DNA of 64,000 nucleotides from Ceratothoa steindachneri. Taxonomy: Eukaryota > Arthropoda > Malacostraca > Isopoda > Cymothoidae. Location of the stretch: positions 75,366,162 to 75,430,161 of the forward strand of contig OZ018320.1 in NCBI GenBank assembly GCA_963969495.1. The letters run 5' to 3'. Positions 50,352-64,000 of the stretch are shown one piece after another. Each line of letters begins with the position of its first letter. Positions within the stretch are counted from its first letter, which is position 1. The position numbers and the translations under genes were made by a program. The notes under the pieces are model-generated. The model searched no databases. It was not told where the DNA came from and was given only the letters and a program-made list of their open reading frames with translations.

Positions 50352-50450
50352 CGGTTAAAAGGCTATTTTTGGCAAACACAGTCGATATGTGAGAAGAGCT
50401 CCTTCCGAGAGCTTTGAGGAAGACTGTGTTTGCCAAAAATCTCCTTTTAA

Positions 50451-50453
<3 letters not shown>
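50352..50453. mobile_element. small foldback: 32-bp inverted repeats, 38-bp loop
   Basis: The left arm (50352-50383) starts CGGTTAAAAGGCTATTTTTG and ends CAAACACAGTC. The right arm (50422-50453) is its reverse complement at 30 of 32 positions. The loop contains GAGCTCCTTCCGAGAGCTTT. The right arm is followed at once by (TA)n, and another (TA)n lies to the left. No coding sequence. It may be a TA-inserting MITE or the end of a Penelope-like element. Confidence 0.75.

Positions 50454-50454
<1 letters not shown>

Positions 50455-50540
<86 letters not shown>
50455..50540. repeat. (TA)n microsatellite, about 86 bp
   Basis: Pure TA tract continuing from the right foldback arm. Confidence 0.95.
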
Positions 50541-50542
<2 letters not shown>

Positions 50543-50882
50543 TCATAAAAATCCTTTTCGCGGATCAGTAAAATTCTAAATTCTACCTAGTGGGGCCCAT
50601 TTTACGAAATAAAATCAGCCCGTAGTTGGTTTTTCAAACATCATCAACTACAACATCCAACTGACCACTTCTTACTAAAGAGAAAATATCTGTCATTTTA
50701 ACTTAGCCAAAGTTCGGACTTGCCGTGATTTTAAAACAGTAATTTCTAATTATATCCATTATACTTATTTATATACCTATCTATTTTATCTATTCATTTA
50801 CGTAATATGGTTACCATATTTAGAATTCATTCGCCGCTACCGTTTCTTTCGATTAAGTTCAAAATGCTTTCTGGGAAACGTT
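50541..50882. other. no recognisable gene
   Basis: AT-rich spacer. Confidence 0.45.
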
Positions 50883-51281
50883 GTTAATACTAGTAAAAGC
50901 ATCGTTTATTTAAATTCTGATCTCCATTCCTTTTGAATTTCTTCGTATGTAATTCATTAAAAATGTGAAGCGAAATACATACATAGAGCAATAAATATAA
51001 ATACACATTGTAATTATTATTATTATGTGACTAGCAAATCACTCAATTTTGCTCTTAAATAAACGCCGACAAACAAATTTGTTAATATTATTAAAAAGCA
51101 TTGTTTATTATTTAATTTTTGAGCTCCATTCCTTTTGAATTTCTTTGTATGTAATTCCTTAAAAGTGTGAAGCGAAATACATACATCGATCAATAAATAA
51201 ATACACATTGTAATTATTATTATTAGGTAGCTATTAAATCATTCGATTTTGCTCTCAAATAAAGTCCGACAAACAAATTTC
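50883..51281 (+). repeat. 198-bp tandem duplication, two units
   Basis: Unit one is 50883-51080 and unit two is 51081-51281. Both run GTTAATA, then CTCCATTCCTTTTGAATTTC, GAAGCGAAATACATACATMG, AAATACACATTGTAATTATT and CCGACAAACAAATTT. They differ at scattered positions and small indels. Each contains an ATT trinucleotide run. Confidence 0.9.
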
Positions 51282-53352
51282 GGAGTCCTGAGACGTTGTT
51301 GACGTTAACCTTTTTCCATTTTCGGCGGGAAACATTTAAATGAAGACAAATGGAAGAAAAGGGACGACAGTTAGCAAAATTCCTCATCTTTCAGATGGAA
51401 GTGGGATCAGATAGGCTATAAACGGATTCATTAAATAATGACTCATACCAACAGGGAGTCACGAGGGTGGTTGACCTTTTCCACGCACACCCGTTACATA
51501 CATACGCACATAGACACCATTTATAACTGACGGTTAGAAAAATTCAATCAATTTTATGGCGGAAATCTCTGAAATTAGAAAATGTGTTTTATTCATCTCT
51601 CTTGCCTTCGCCAGAGGACAAGGGGCGAAAGGAGTACGGAAGAGGCATTATTTTACTCCCCCATTTTTATCTTCTCAATCCATTTTAGTTACAGCCTCTT
51701 TTACTATCGGTTGTTAATATATTCTGCGCGGTCTTCCATTTAAGACACCCTACTACCTTTCGAGTGAATGTGGTCAGAGCTTTTTAACGGGTGTGTGCAG
51801 CAATGCATTCCATTGATTTAAACATTGCAACTAACTCCAGTATTCGACCGCAGACTGCCTTCTATACTTACAATTAATGAAGTGTTTCACAAGTCATGGT
51901 CGTGATTTTAAACCATGCTACATGTGCGACACGATCAAGAAGGCCATTTTCACTCAAGGAGTTCCCATGAAAGAGGAGGGTAGATTGTAGCGAGCCATCC
52001 AGTCGATCCCTGGGAATTGCGGAACTCAACCACTAGACCTCTGTGAATTTGGATTACCATCCTATTAGCCACCCAATCCTCTCGAACACTGGTCCAATGA
52101 TAATACTCGCTTGACCTCCGTCGACTCTTGCTTTTCCATCGATAGAGTAAATTTCATTCATAATCCTTCTCTTCTCTTTTGTCCGCCCTTTCTCTTTCAA
52201 TTTTGGGCCAAGAGCTTGTAACCCCATTGATGAATACCCACTTCTCTTTAGCTTGTCACATATTTCACCCACTAACAGCACGATTGTACGTGTATTCTAA
52301 AAGTTTTTATACTCTTAATTTCTTCCTCCTGCAATTTCATCGAGGCATATACGGGAACATGAAAATTCCGCTAGAACAAGGAAGCATTGTTCTTGTTCTT
52401 TATTGAACATTCAAATTGTTAAAGGATTGTTCAAGCCGTCTAAAATTCCATAATAGACGTTTATGCCCTGTTTGGATAATAGAATAGACAATTTCAATAA
52501 TTAATGACAAAGCGCCCCGGTTAACTAGCGAAAGTGCTCTTTGTGCAAACTATATTAGAAGCTCCATATTTAAAAAGGTAGCGTGAGATCAGATCGCATC
52601 TGCTCTCAGGAAGTGGGGTTCAAAGATCTTCAGCCTTTCTCTATCGGATTTTTAGTGACAAATCGGAAAATAACGGCCCTGCAATCTCTCCAATATCAAT
52701 TAATTATTTCATAAATATGCAATCCACCACATAATTACTTGACGTGAAGAATGCCCTCTCTGTATCGAGTCCAGATTTTGCCTTTACTTTTCTCCCATGA
52801 GGACGGGGGAGGGGCTTCTTCTTGCCTCAATGAGCAAAGGTTTCTGCTTTATTCGCGCCCTTACTATTTCTTCACGAGGGGTATCTAGGGGAAGGTTTTA
52901 TTCATACTTTTGATTCCCACCAGAGCTTGATAATGGACAGGGTTTTTTTTTTAGTGAACACGGCACCTCTTTATTGTACAGAAATACACATGTATTCCAT
53001 AGATGTCCAGCTATGAACTATTTGCCGACACTGTGCGAAGCGCGAACCACATACTAGGTGAAAGTGCAGGAGAGAGATAGAAAAGGTAGAGATATTATGT
53101 TTGGTGTGTGTGTTGATGAGATAGTTTTGAATGTAAGATGATATATGAAGATGATAGGGTAGAGGTGATAATGAATTATGCCAGGTTGCCTGGCAAACGC
53201 TTTTGTTTTCCATTAATTTTGCCTTTTGTTTGCTTTATTATTTTTTGAGTTTGTAATTTAAGCATAAGAGCCTTTGTTATCTTATGCTCATTTGAGCTTT
53301 TTATTTATTTTTTTTTATTTTTTGCATTTTTCATTAGTATAATGGTTTTATA
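51282..53352. other. no recognisable gene
   Basis: Frames of 60-80 codons only. No shared repeat or family motif noticed. Confidence 0.4.
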
Positions 53353-53354
53353 TA

Positions 53355-54262
53355 CGAGGGGCGGTCAAAAAGTTTTGCGAATCGGTAGGGCAAAACAAAG
53401 GAAGGGGGATGGCTGTTTGTGGGGGTGTTAGGAGAAGTTATGACAAGTAACGACCTGCAGCCACACGCTCCTGCCTCGTCTATTTAAGAAGCAGTAGCTG
53501 ATCGCGGATCGTCAGTCACAAATTTTTCAACAATGAAGAAGGTTGAGCACCGCGCAGTGATCAAATTTTTGACCAAGGAAGGCAAGAATGCAAAACAGAT
53601 CCATGAACGCATGGTTGCAGTGTACACCGACACCGCCCCTTCGTATGCAACCATTGCTCGCTGGAAAAAGGGAGTTCCGCCATGGTCGTGAGTCCCTTGA
53701 AGATGACCCCTATCCAGGACGCCCGTCAGACGTAACCAACGAGGAGAATGTGGCCCGTGTGGAGAGGATGATCCTCGAAAAGGTCGAAGAAATCGAGCGA
53801 GAACTTGGAATATCACATGGAAGTGTTATCAACATGATCCACGACAATTTGGCCATGACCAAGGTCTCTTCTGCCCATTGGGTCCCTAGAAACCTCACAA
53901 AACCTCACGCCCCATGATTGACTTCAACGTCGTCAAAGTCCACAAGGCCAGAGTTGCACAAGCTGCCCTGCGCGAGTGCGGATTCGAGGAGCTCAACCAT
54001 TCCCTCTAGAGTCCAGATCTGGCCCCTAGCGACTACTTTTTATTCCGCCACTCAAAGCTACACTGCGTGGATGCCGGTTTGGGGACGATGAAGATTTCCA
54101 GCTCGCCGTCCAGGAGTGGATTGAACAGCAGTCGGGAGATTTCTGGTTTTGGGGAATTCGAAGCCTCAGGGACAAGTGGCGCAAATGCATTGAAGTCGAA
54201 GGTAGTTATATTGAAAAATTTACAAAAAGGTTTTCAGGAGAAAACGTTAATAGGAAATTGAC
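53355..54262 (+). mobile_element. mariner-like element, internally deleted copy B
   Basis: The left terminal repeat starts after TATA at 53355 with CGAGGGGCGGTCAAAAAGTT and matches the inverted end of copy A at 681-715. A ~140-bp leader precedes the ATG at 53533. The coding part has the same deletion as copy A: after WVPRNL the DNA passes through CCCCATGATTGACTTCAACG into GTCCACAAGGCCAGAGTTGC, skipping the catalytic core. This copy reaches the transposase C-terminus, DKWRKCIEVEGSYIEKF, at about 54170-54225. No matching right terminal repeat is visible by 54300, so the 3' end is lost or very diverged. Confidence 0.85.
53533..54225 (+). pseudogene. mariner transposase, frameshifted and core-deleted
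   Basis: It begins MKKVEHRAVIKFLTKEGKN. A frameshift near 53663 (an A/G run at WKKG, where copy A has WNREF) moves the frame. The shifted frame (53588-53917) carries EFRHGRESLEDDPYPGRPSD, then VERMILEKVEEIERELGISH, with about six residues lost relative to copy A, and WVPRNL. After the internal deletion come VHKARVAQAALRECGFEELN and SGPDLAPSDYFLF-type residues (third catalytic block, in another frame). RFGDDEDFQLAVQEWIEQQS follows, and the C-terminus ends with KCIEVEGSYIEK. First and second catalytic residues are absent. Confidence 0.82.
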
Positions 54263-54439
54263 AAGAGTGAGCTCAGGAGAGCTCCTGAACATAGAAAAGA
54301 CATAACACAAAAAGGGAGGTGAAGGGGGTTGAACGGTAGGAGCAGGTGCTACCCGGCAGAAGGCTGTTAAACGTCCGTCCCGTTTCGGGGAGTGTGGAAC
54401 CTTAAGTAGTCCAGACTAGAAACGGGTCCACACACGGCC

Positions 54440-54905
54440 TCTATCAATTTCTTGAAAAGTACCGAGACGGGAGATCCGCCGGGTTGCGCCTGCATCTTAC
54501 GTACGCGATGTTTCTCAAGGAAATTCTAAAGGCTTTAGAAAAGGCTATCAGGGAAGTAGGTGAAAGGGCATGGAGGATAAGTTCGGGGAGTTTGCCCCTC
54601 TTGAGGTTCCAAATGGCGCCAATGTTGTCGCTGAAGAGGAGGGCGCGGGGGGGCCATGATGAGGGTAAGGGTAGCAGCCAGAGATTCGAGGCCAAAAATC
54701 CCCGCATCCCAAGAGCGGCAGTCGAGTGCCATGGAAGCCCCGTCACACCACCAGCCGATGCCCCAAGGCGAGGCGTTCACAAAGATGCCAGGGCGGATGC
54801 CCTTGGGAGGGCGAAAACGAGTCCACCTATTGTAGATGAGGCGGCTAAGGTGGAAGAAAGCGGTGGGGTTTGGGTTGTCCCGTTGGGAGTAGCAAAGCTG
54901 CACCC
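54440..54905 (-). pseudogene. retroelement RNase H fragment (DIRS-like or related)
   Basis: Minus-strand frames give an RNase H-like series. IFVNASPWGIGWWCDGAS comes first, where families usually have VDASPWG, so the first catalytic Asp is Asn here. LESLAATLTL follows with the catalytic Glu. After a frameshift near 54640, ALLFSDNIGAIWNLKRGK gives the SDN block with the next Asp, and VRCRRNPADLPSRYFSRN gives the NPADxPSR signature. This arrangement is known from retroelement RNase H domains, notably tyrosine-recombinase DIRS-type elements, but Ty3-like elements share parts of it. RT and integrase or recombinase are not seen. The fragment ends at the (TA)n tract at 54936. Confidence 0.6.
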
Positions 54906-54932
54906 AGCATAAGGGAAGATGGAGGGCCGGGA

Positions 54933-54935
<3 letters not shown>

Positions 54936-54988
<53 letters not shown>
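54936..54988. repeat. (TA)n microsatellite between two retroelement fragments
   Basis: 53-bp TA tract. The RNase H fragment lies to its left and the 3' end of the Penelope-like fragment to its right. Confidence 0.95.
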
Positions 54989-54991
<3 letters not shown>

Positions 54992-55757
54992 TTAGGGCTT
55001 CTCCTATGGAGCTTCAATTTAATTTGAAGGATGAACGAAAGGACGTATAAAGGGAAATTCATTTCATTTTCTTGATACAACGTTTTGGGTGAACTTTTCA
55101 CCCATATTCGAGTACTGGAAATACAATTCGTGGAAAACGATTTAAGTTAAGAGTCAAACAGATAATTAAAATGACGAATTTAGGGAAAGTATTTAATGTT
55201 TATTAAGGGGGGGAGATAGCGATAAATTTACAGGTAATTGATATTTTTGGATTATTATGTTGCGAGTTAAAAATTAACGATTGGGGATACACAGGAAACA
55301 CATCAGGATAAACCAACCTTAAACAATCATCTGTTAGAGAATAACTGGGGAGAAAGGGCGAGGAGCGTAAGAAGAAATAGAAGGTTAGGAGGTTGGTAAT
55401 ATTTTTGTTTGGAGTAGAAGTAGTGGGTGAGAAGAAGAATCGGAATTTAAGGAAGGAGAAAGGTATTTAATATACATGGATTCAAGAATCCTTAATGATA
55501 TGGGATCAGGGGTGTTTTTTAAGATTTTAAAATCGTCCGTTGTGATTTCAGTTTTGCACTTAATAGAGTGAAGCCTAACAGGTGAGAATTCTTTCGTATA
55601 GAGAACCTTTCCTGTCCTGTGGCTAACACCCAAATGTGAACAGAACCTCTCCTTCAGCGTGCGCACCGTACTACCTATGTATATCCCCAGTTTATAATTG
55701 GGGCAAGTAAACTCGTAAATAACGGAGCACTTCGCTTCAGGTGGAATTCTGCCCCGT
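54989..55757 (-). mobile_element. Penelope-like retroelement, 3' part
   Basis: The GIY-YIG endonuclease region at 55385-55756 is followed on the minus strand by about 390 bp of non-coding DNA that ends in (TA)n. At 55078-55120 this non-coding part folds into GGGTGAA/TTCACCC with a 3-base loop followed by AAAACGTTG. The layout matches the terminal region of Penelope-like elements, where hammerhead motifs are known. The reverse transcriptase is missing. The 5' side is cut where the neighbouring LINE begins (55757-55925 is unassigned). Confidence 0.75.
55385..55756 (-). pseudogene. Penelope-like GIY-YIG endonuclease domain
   Basis: On the minus strand the frame reads AKCSVIYEFTCPNYKLG, then GIYIGSTVRTLKERF, the GIY-YIG core with its catalytic Tyr and Arg. 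HLGVSHRTGKVLYTKEF and VRLHSIKCKTEI follow with a further conserved Cys, and then LRILESMYIKYLSPSLNSDS with the catalytic Glu of the ESxYI motif. The C-terminus is short and ends in a stop at 55385. The frame is open from the TAA near 55755 for about 123 codons without interruption. In Penelope-like elements this domain sits at the C-terminus of the RT and cuts target DNA. All recognisable catalytic residues are present, but the RT is absent, so this is a fragment. Confidence 0.88.
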
Positions 55758-55924
55758 TAAACGCTGTTCTGTACTCCGTTCTTCTGCATCTTGAATTAAG
55801 ATCGCCTATTCTTGCGGAATAGGCGCAAGAACGATCGGACAGGGAGATATGGGCGTCTTGGGGGTTGGTATCCGACAGTTACTTATAGGTCGTCGTAAGT
55901 CATTTTGATTTTCACAGCGAGATA

Positions 55925-57640
55925 TCACTCTTCTAGGTCGTTCACTTCTTGGAAAGGTATTCCTGTCTTCATTGCTAAGGCCACCCCGTCGTATCTACCA
56001 TTTGAGTAATTGGTCGTTATTACTTCGTAATTGTAGATCTTAATATGGTCATTATTAGGGTTAATTCCATCTTCAGTAATTAGGACTATATGAGGATTGA
56101 CTTTTCTCATGATCTCATTATAGATATGTCGTTTGTTGTGCCAGTCGTTAACGTTTATTGTAAATATTTTTAGCCTTTTTATGTAGCAAATTCCGTATTC
56201 CATAACTATTTCTTACGGGGTGGTTTCTGGCTGCTTTTCTGTTCGCCAGCTGGAGATCTCACTTTACCGGTTCTCTTTTTTTGTACGACTCTTGGGTGAT
56301 GTTGATACACGATTCTGGTCTGATTTCAATTTGTCCGGTAGTCAGTGCTTCGTAATCCTCTTCTTCTGTGTAGTCTGCATCATAATCCCATTTATACTTT
56401 CCGTCCATTACTCCTTTAATGATTTCCACTGAGTTTATGGGTTTGGGAAGTGGGTTGGTTGAGGTGCCAAAAAGTCTCAAGTCGAGAGCCTGGCTTGAGC
56501 TGTGCATTATTGTAGCTGGTTCCATTTCGTCCTGTTCGTGGTCATCGTCCATTCTGGTAGGTGTCTAAATCGATTCATCTGAGACTGGGGGAGATGCTAC
56601 AAAAGAGCTATAATCAGGTTCCACAGCAGTTTTTTTATTTAACCTAGATCTGTTCTCCATTGTGGTTATACTTTTAATCTGTGCCTGAAAGAGTTCAGCG
56701 GACGGGGGATTATCCGGGAACCACATTGGTTTCATCACGTTGTTCGCTAACATACGATTCGCTTCTTTTGCATAGGTCCCTGGACTCATCATGTTCACAA
56801 AATGTGCATGGGGGATGACCATAATCAGGTTCGTTCTCAGTCCGGGTTCTAATTGTAGCAAGGTCTTCTCTTGGCTCGTTGCTTTTGTCGCTTGGGCGTA
56901 AGTAGTGTTGGTCTTTTTGTTTTTCTATTCCATTAATTGTTTCCTTTTTTTCGCAATGTGGGACTTTTTCATCGGGCAGGTCATAGTGCATTCCTTCCAG
57001 GTGTGTTCTTTGCTAGCGCATTCAAAACATATCTTGCCTTGGAATGTACAATCATTTGTTGCGTTGATTCTAATGCGTAGCAGATAAAACACACCTTTAC
57101 GGGTATGAAGGATTCACGTTCGATGCATGATGACGAGATTTTTGAGTTAAATAGTAAGATTCTTTGTTCGATCGCTTTATGTGCCATTTATGTAGTCTAG
57201 AATGTAACTTTAAAGACATGGATGTGCTCTTCACCCTCTCAATTTTTAAATTTGTAGACTTCGTCTATTTTCGCCCAGCTTTGCATGTCTTCAATTTCTT
57301 GTTTAATTTCATTGGCAGTTTGGAAGCCGACATAGGGGTCGATCCGGCTGCAGATGATAGATCTCTGAGCTGTTATTTTATTTTATTTTTTTTTTGGGGG
57401 GGTGATGAGCCTAATTTTCTCAAATTCCTGTATTTCTTTTGTGCTTAGCATGTTATCCAGGTCCTTGTTTGTATCACAAATGGTCAGGTATCCGTTAGGT
57501 TGTTCCTTCACTTTGCATAGCGCAATTCCAAGTTTGGCGAAGGCTGTCTCGAATATCTTTTCTCTTGGCAGTTTCCTTTGTCCCTCTTTGGTCACAAGTG
57601 GGACACATCTACTCACCCCACGGTCGTCCATGACGACCCC
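55925..57640 (-). pseudogene. LINE of family 2, copy B: ORF1 and the start of ORF2
   Basis: On the minus strand ORF1 starts at about 57631 (MDDRGVSRCVPLVTKEGQRK; FETAFAKLGIALCKVKEQPN) and matches the N-terminus of the copy at 9464. It is frameshifted at an A-run near 57390. The zinc knuckles follow at about 56990-57100 (CFICYALES, a shift, then CFECASKEHTWKEC). The post-knuckle block GTYAKEANRMLANNVMKPMW lies at 56565-56861, and a frame at 56259-56552 gives the acidic C-terminal part. ORF2 starts at 56203 (MEYGICYIKRLKIFTINVND) and shows ITEDGINPNNDHIKIYNYEV of the endonuclease before ending at 55925. The rest of the endonuclease and all of the RT are lost. Residues shared with copy A are many but identity is moderate, so the two are old or different subfamilies. 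Confidence 0.85.
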
Positions 57641-62060
<4,420 letters not shown>

Positions 62061-62077
62061 CAAGTCTTGTGAGTGCT

Positions 62078-62162
62078 GGCAAAATTTAGCCTACATTGGG
62101 ATTCGAAGCATCGACCTCCCACCTAAGAGGATCGAGCGTTGATCAGTGAGCCATGATAGAAT
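62078..62162 (-). mobile_element. tRNA-derived SINE head
   Basis: On the minus strand an A-box-like TGGCTCACTGATCAACGC (about 62150-62133) is followed by a B-box-like GCTTCGAATCCC (about 62108-62097). Spacing is normal for a tRNA-derived polymerase III promoter. Stems do not pair well enough for a functional tRNA. The SINE body seems very short, since the (TC)n/(TA)n compound microsatellite starts about 40 bp after the B-box. Confidence 0.45.
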
Positions 62163-64000
62163 AAAAGGAAAGGCAATCTGAACTCTTTTAAGAGCTCCGA
62201 GGAAAGGCATGGCAAATTAATGGCCAGAAGTCTTTTACACTTCCACACCCGAGTTGTGCAGGTAACATTTAATTCAAGAGTATCCAGTGTAACTCTGATG
62301 CCGTTGTTTGAGTTCGGTAAGGCACAATGGCACGCCTCTTGAATTATGAAAAAAAATAACCCATAAACCCTACTCGAATTCTTATTAAAAATCCTTGCTT
62401 CCAAAATCATAACCATGGATTTGACAAGCAACTTTATGACAAGAAACGACTTTTGCCTCGCTAAAAACGAAGACGTTTTAAGACGACTATAGAAAGAAGG
62501 AATTAAGAAAACCTACATTAACATACCTTCTTACATGTAGAGTTATCCAGCATCATCATTTAGATTCCAATCGCTCAAAAATAAAATACAAAAAAAAGTA
62601 AACCCGAGGATCCCTTCTGACGGATTTTTCTGGGTCAATTATTTCGCATTTCCTTTGGTGATTGTAAAAGTACAACTTCTAATCCCCTCCCACTTTATTG
62701 GAGACCACGTGCGATTGTATCCTGCCATGGACAACGTCACTTTCTGTTCGCGGACATTCGAAAAATTTCTACTCCCTAGCGTATTGGGGAAATATCCCCC
62801 AATCCAGCGAAATCATCCCGAGCCTCCCCCCCCCCCGGCGACGAGGCGAGAAAGAGCCGCTGTTTTTCGCGCCTTGCTGTTAAATGATGGATCGATTCCG
62901 CCTCCGGATTAAGATGTCTGGAGCTTGTGACTCCTTTATCCAAATTCCCCCTTTCCCTTCAGAATCACCATACAAATACTCGGTTTTGAATGGAGATCGA
63001 AGAGTCCAGCATGCACCTCAAGGCTGTCCTTATGGTCTCGTCGAAGTCCCTTTGAGCGTTTATCAGACAGCATACTTTCTCCGTTGTGAATCTACCCCAC
63101 TCAATTGGTAGCTTGTCTGATCGGCAAGCCTTCGAATTTGCGCAACAGGCTCCCTTCGTTCAATCGAACCAAAGAAAATCTCCATCGATTACCTTTGAGG
63201 AAAAGAAGTTTCCTCTTCCAGTGGAATTACGAGAATTCCCACATTTCCCGTCGAATGTCATCTTTAAAGATTGGCTATCTTCATCGGAAGGTTGGTTCTG
63301 ATCGTGCCTCAATTGCCTCATTCGTACTGCGCCTCGTTCGTACCGTGCCTCACTTGCCTCATCGGATCGTTCCCCATTCGCCTCATCGCAAAAGGACCGT
63401 CCTCGAAGTCACCGATCCTTTTGACCTGAGCCTAGTAACGCTAGTAACTCTAGTAACTCTATTTTAGAATCTCTCCTCATAATAATTATCTAGAGACTAT
63501 TTCAATTTAAATCATCCTCTTTGCCATTTTGATGTTTGTAAATAAAATTATATTTTTGCTAATTTATCTTTAACTAACTTTGAACAATACTCTCGGCCTA
63601 TTCAAGTAAATTTCGCCAACCAATTATGCACTCTCTCTGATTATTAAGGATTTGAAACCCAACGCCTCAAGTTTGTCCTCCTAGTCGGCCGTTAATGCCT
63701 GCGAACAGTTCTTAAACGGTTCGCGTCGCAGTAGGTGATTAAGTCATCCCCCACATAATATAGGTGTAGTGTATGGTATAGAGTGGTGTATCACGACAGG
63801 GATAATAGTATAGTATTACTATTCTCTTCAAATCCAAAGAGGAACAATGACTGATGACAGAATTATCACAAGGCATTCTGCAGTTGTAATAAAAAGCTAA
63901 CAATTTCAAGACTAAAATAATGATAAAGAGTTTTGCTGGTTAATAACCAAGCTGAGCAATAGATTTGTTGATCAATAGTTTTGATGATTAATATATTTGC
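62163..64000. other. no recognisable gene
   Basis: Frames of 60-120 codons (the longest at 63105-63467) lack known motifs. A GTAACTCTAGTAACTCTA mini-repeat is at about 63436-63462. The sequence is less AT-rich between 62700 and 63460 than elsewhere, so an unrecognised exon cannot be excluded. Confidence 0.4.

Overview
The window is non-coding, repeat-dominated genomic DNA from an animal. The best guess is a decapod crustacean. That rests on very long (TA)n and (GA)n microsatellites, on several decayed mariner/Tc1 lineages, on CR1/Jockey-type and Penelope-like retroelements of kinds I associate with shrimp, crab and crayfish genomes, and on a LINE 3' end with an (AAT)n tail (20398-20640) that I recall from caridean shrimp sequence. 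No search was run, so the taxon is an inference. I recognise no host protein-coding gene, no rRNA and no intact tRNA gene. Every recognisable coding stretch belongs to a mobile element, and all but one are broken.

Layout. 1-2.1 kb: a mariner deletion derivative, a 137-bp (TA)n and a decayed LINE fragment. 4.1-5.0 kb: a dispersed repeat, then a long foldback element with a tRNA-like centre running into (TA)n. 5.7-6.35 kb: a second mariner lineage. 6.65-7.67 kb: a 16-bp tandem array. 9.3-13.7 kb: a near full-length LINE with a zinc-knuckle ORF1 and an endonuclease/RT ORF2, ending at (TA)n. 14.1-18.9 kb: two diverged direct repeats of about 1 kb around a 2.7-kb interior that holds a 175-bp tandem repeat. 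19.2-21.8 kb: two LINE fragments, one with a clean 386-codon RT frame. 22.0-25.3 kb: a mariner/Tc1 chimera and a second Tc1-like element separated by (TA)n. 27.1-32.5 kb: satellite-like and simple repeats. 35.0-39.4 kb: Tc1, mariner and hAT remnants. 41.6-42.2 and 48.3-50.5 kb: Penelope-like traces, (TA)n tracts and a second foldback. 46.5-47.0 kb: a short TIR element with TA target duplications. 53.3-57.7 kb: a cluster holding a second copy of the first mariner, an RNase H fragment, a Penelope-like GIY-YIG fragment and a second copy of the 9-13 kb LINE. The remainder is AT-rich sequence without recognisable genes.

The parts do not form a pathway; the window records successive insertion, deletion and tandem expansion. 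Two themes stand out. Most long (TA)n tracts sit at or beside a mobile-element end, and several elements are internally deleted or fused in ways that can be tested by looking for sister copies.
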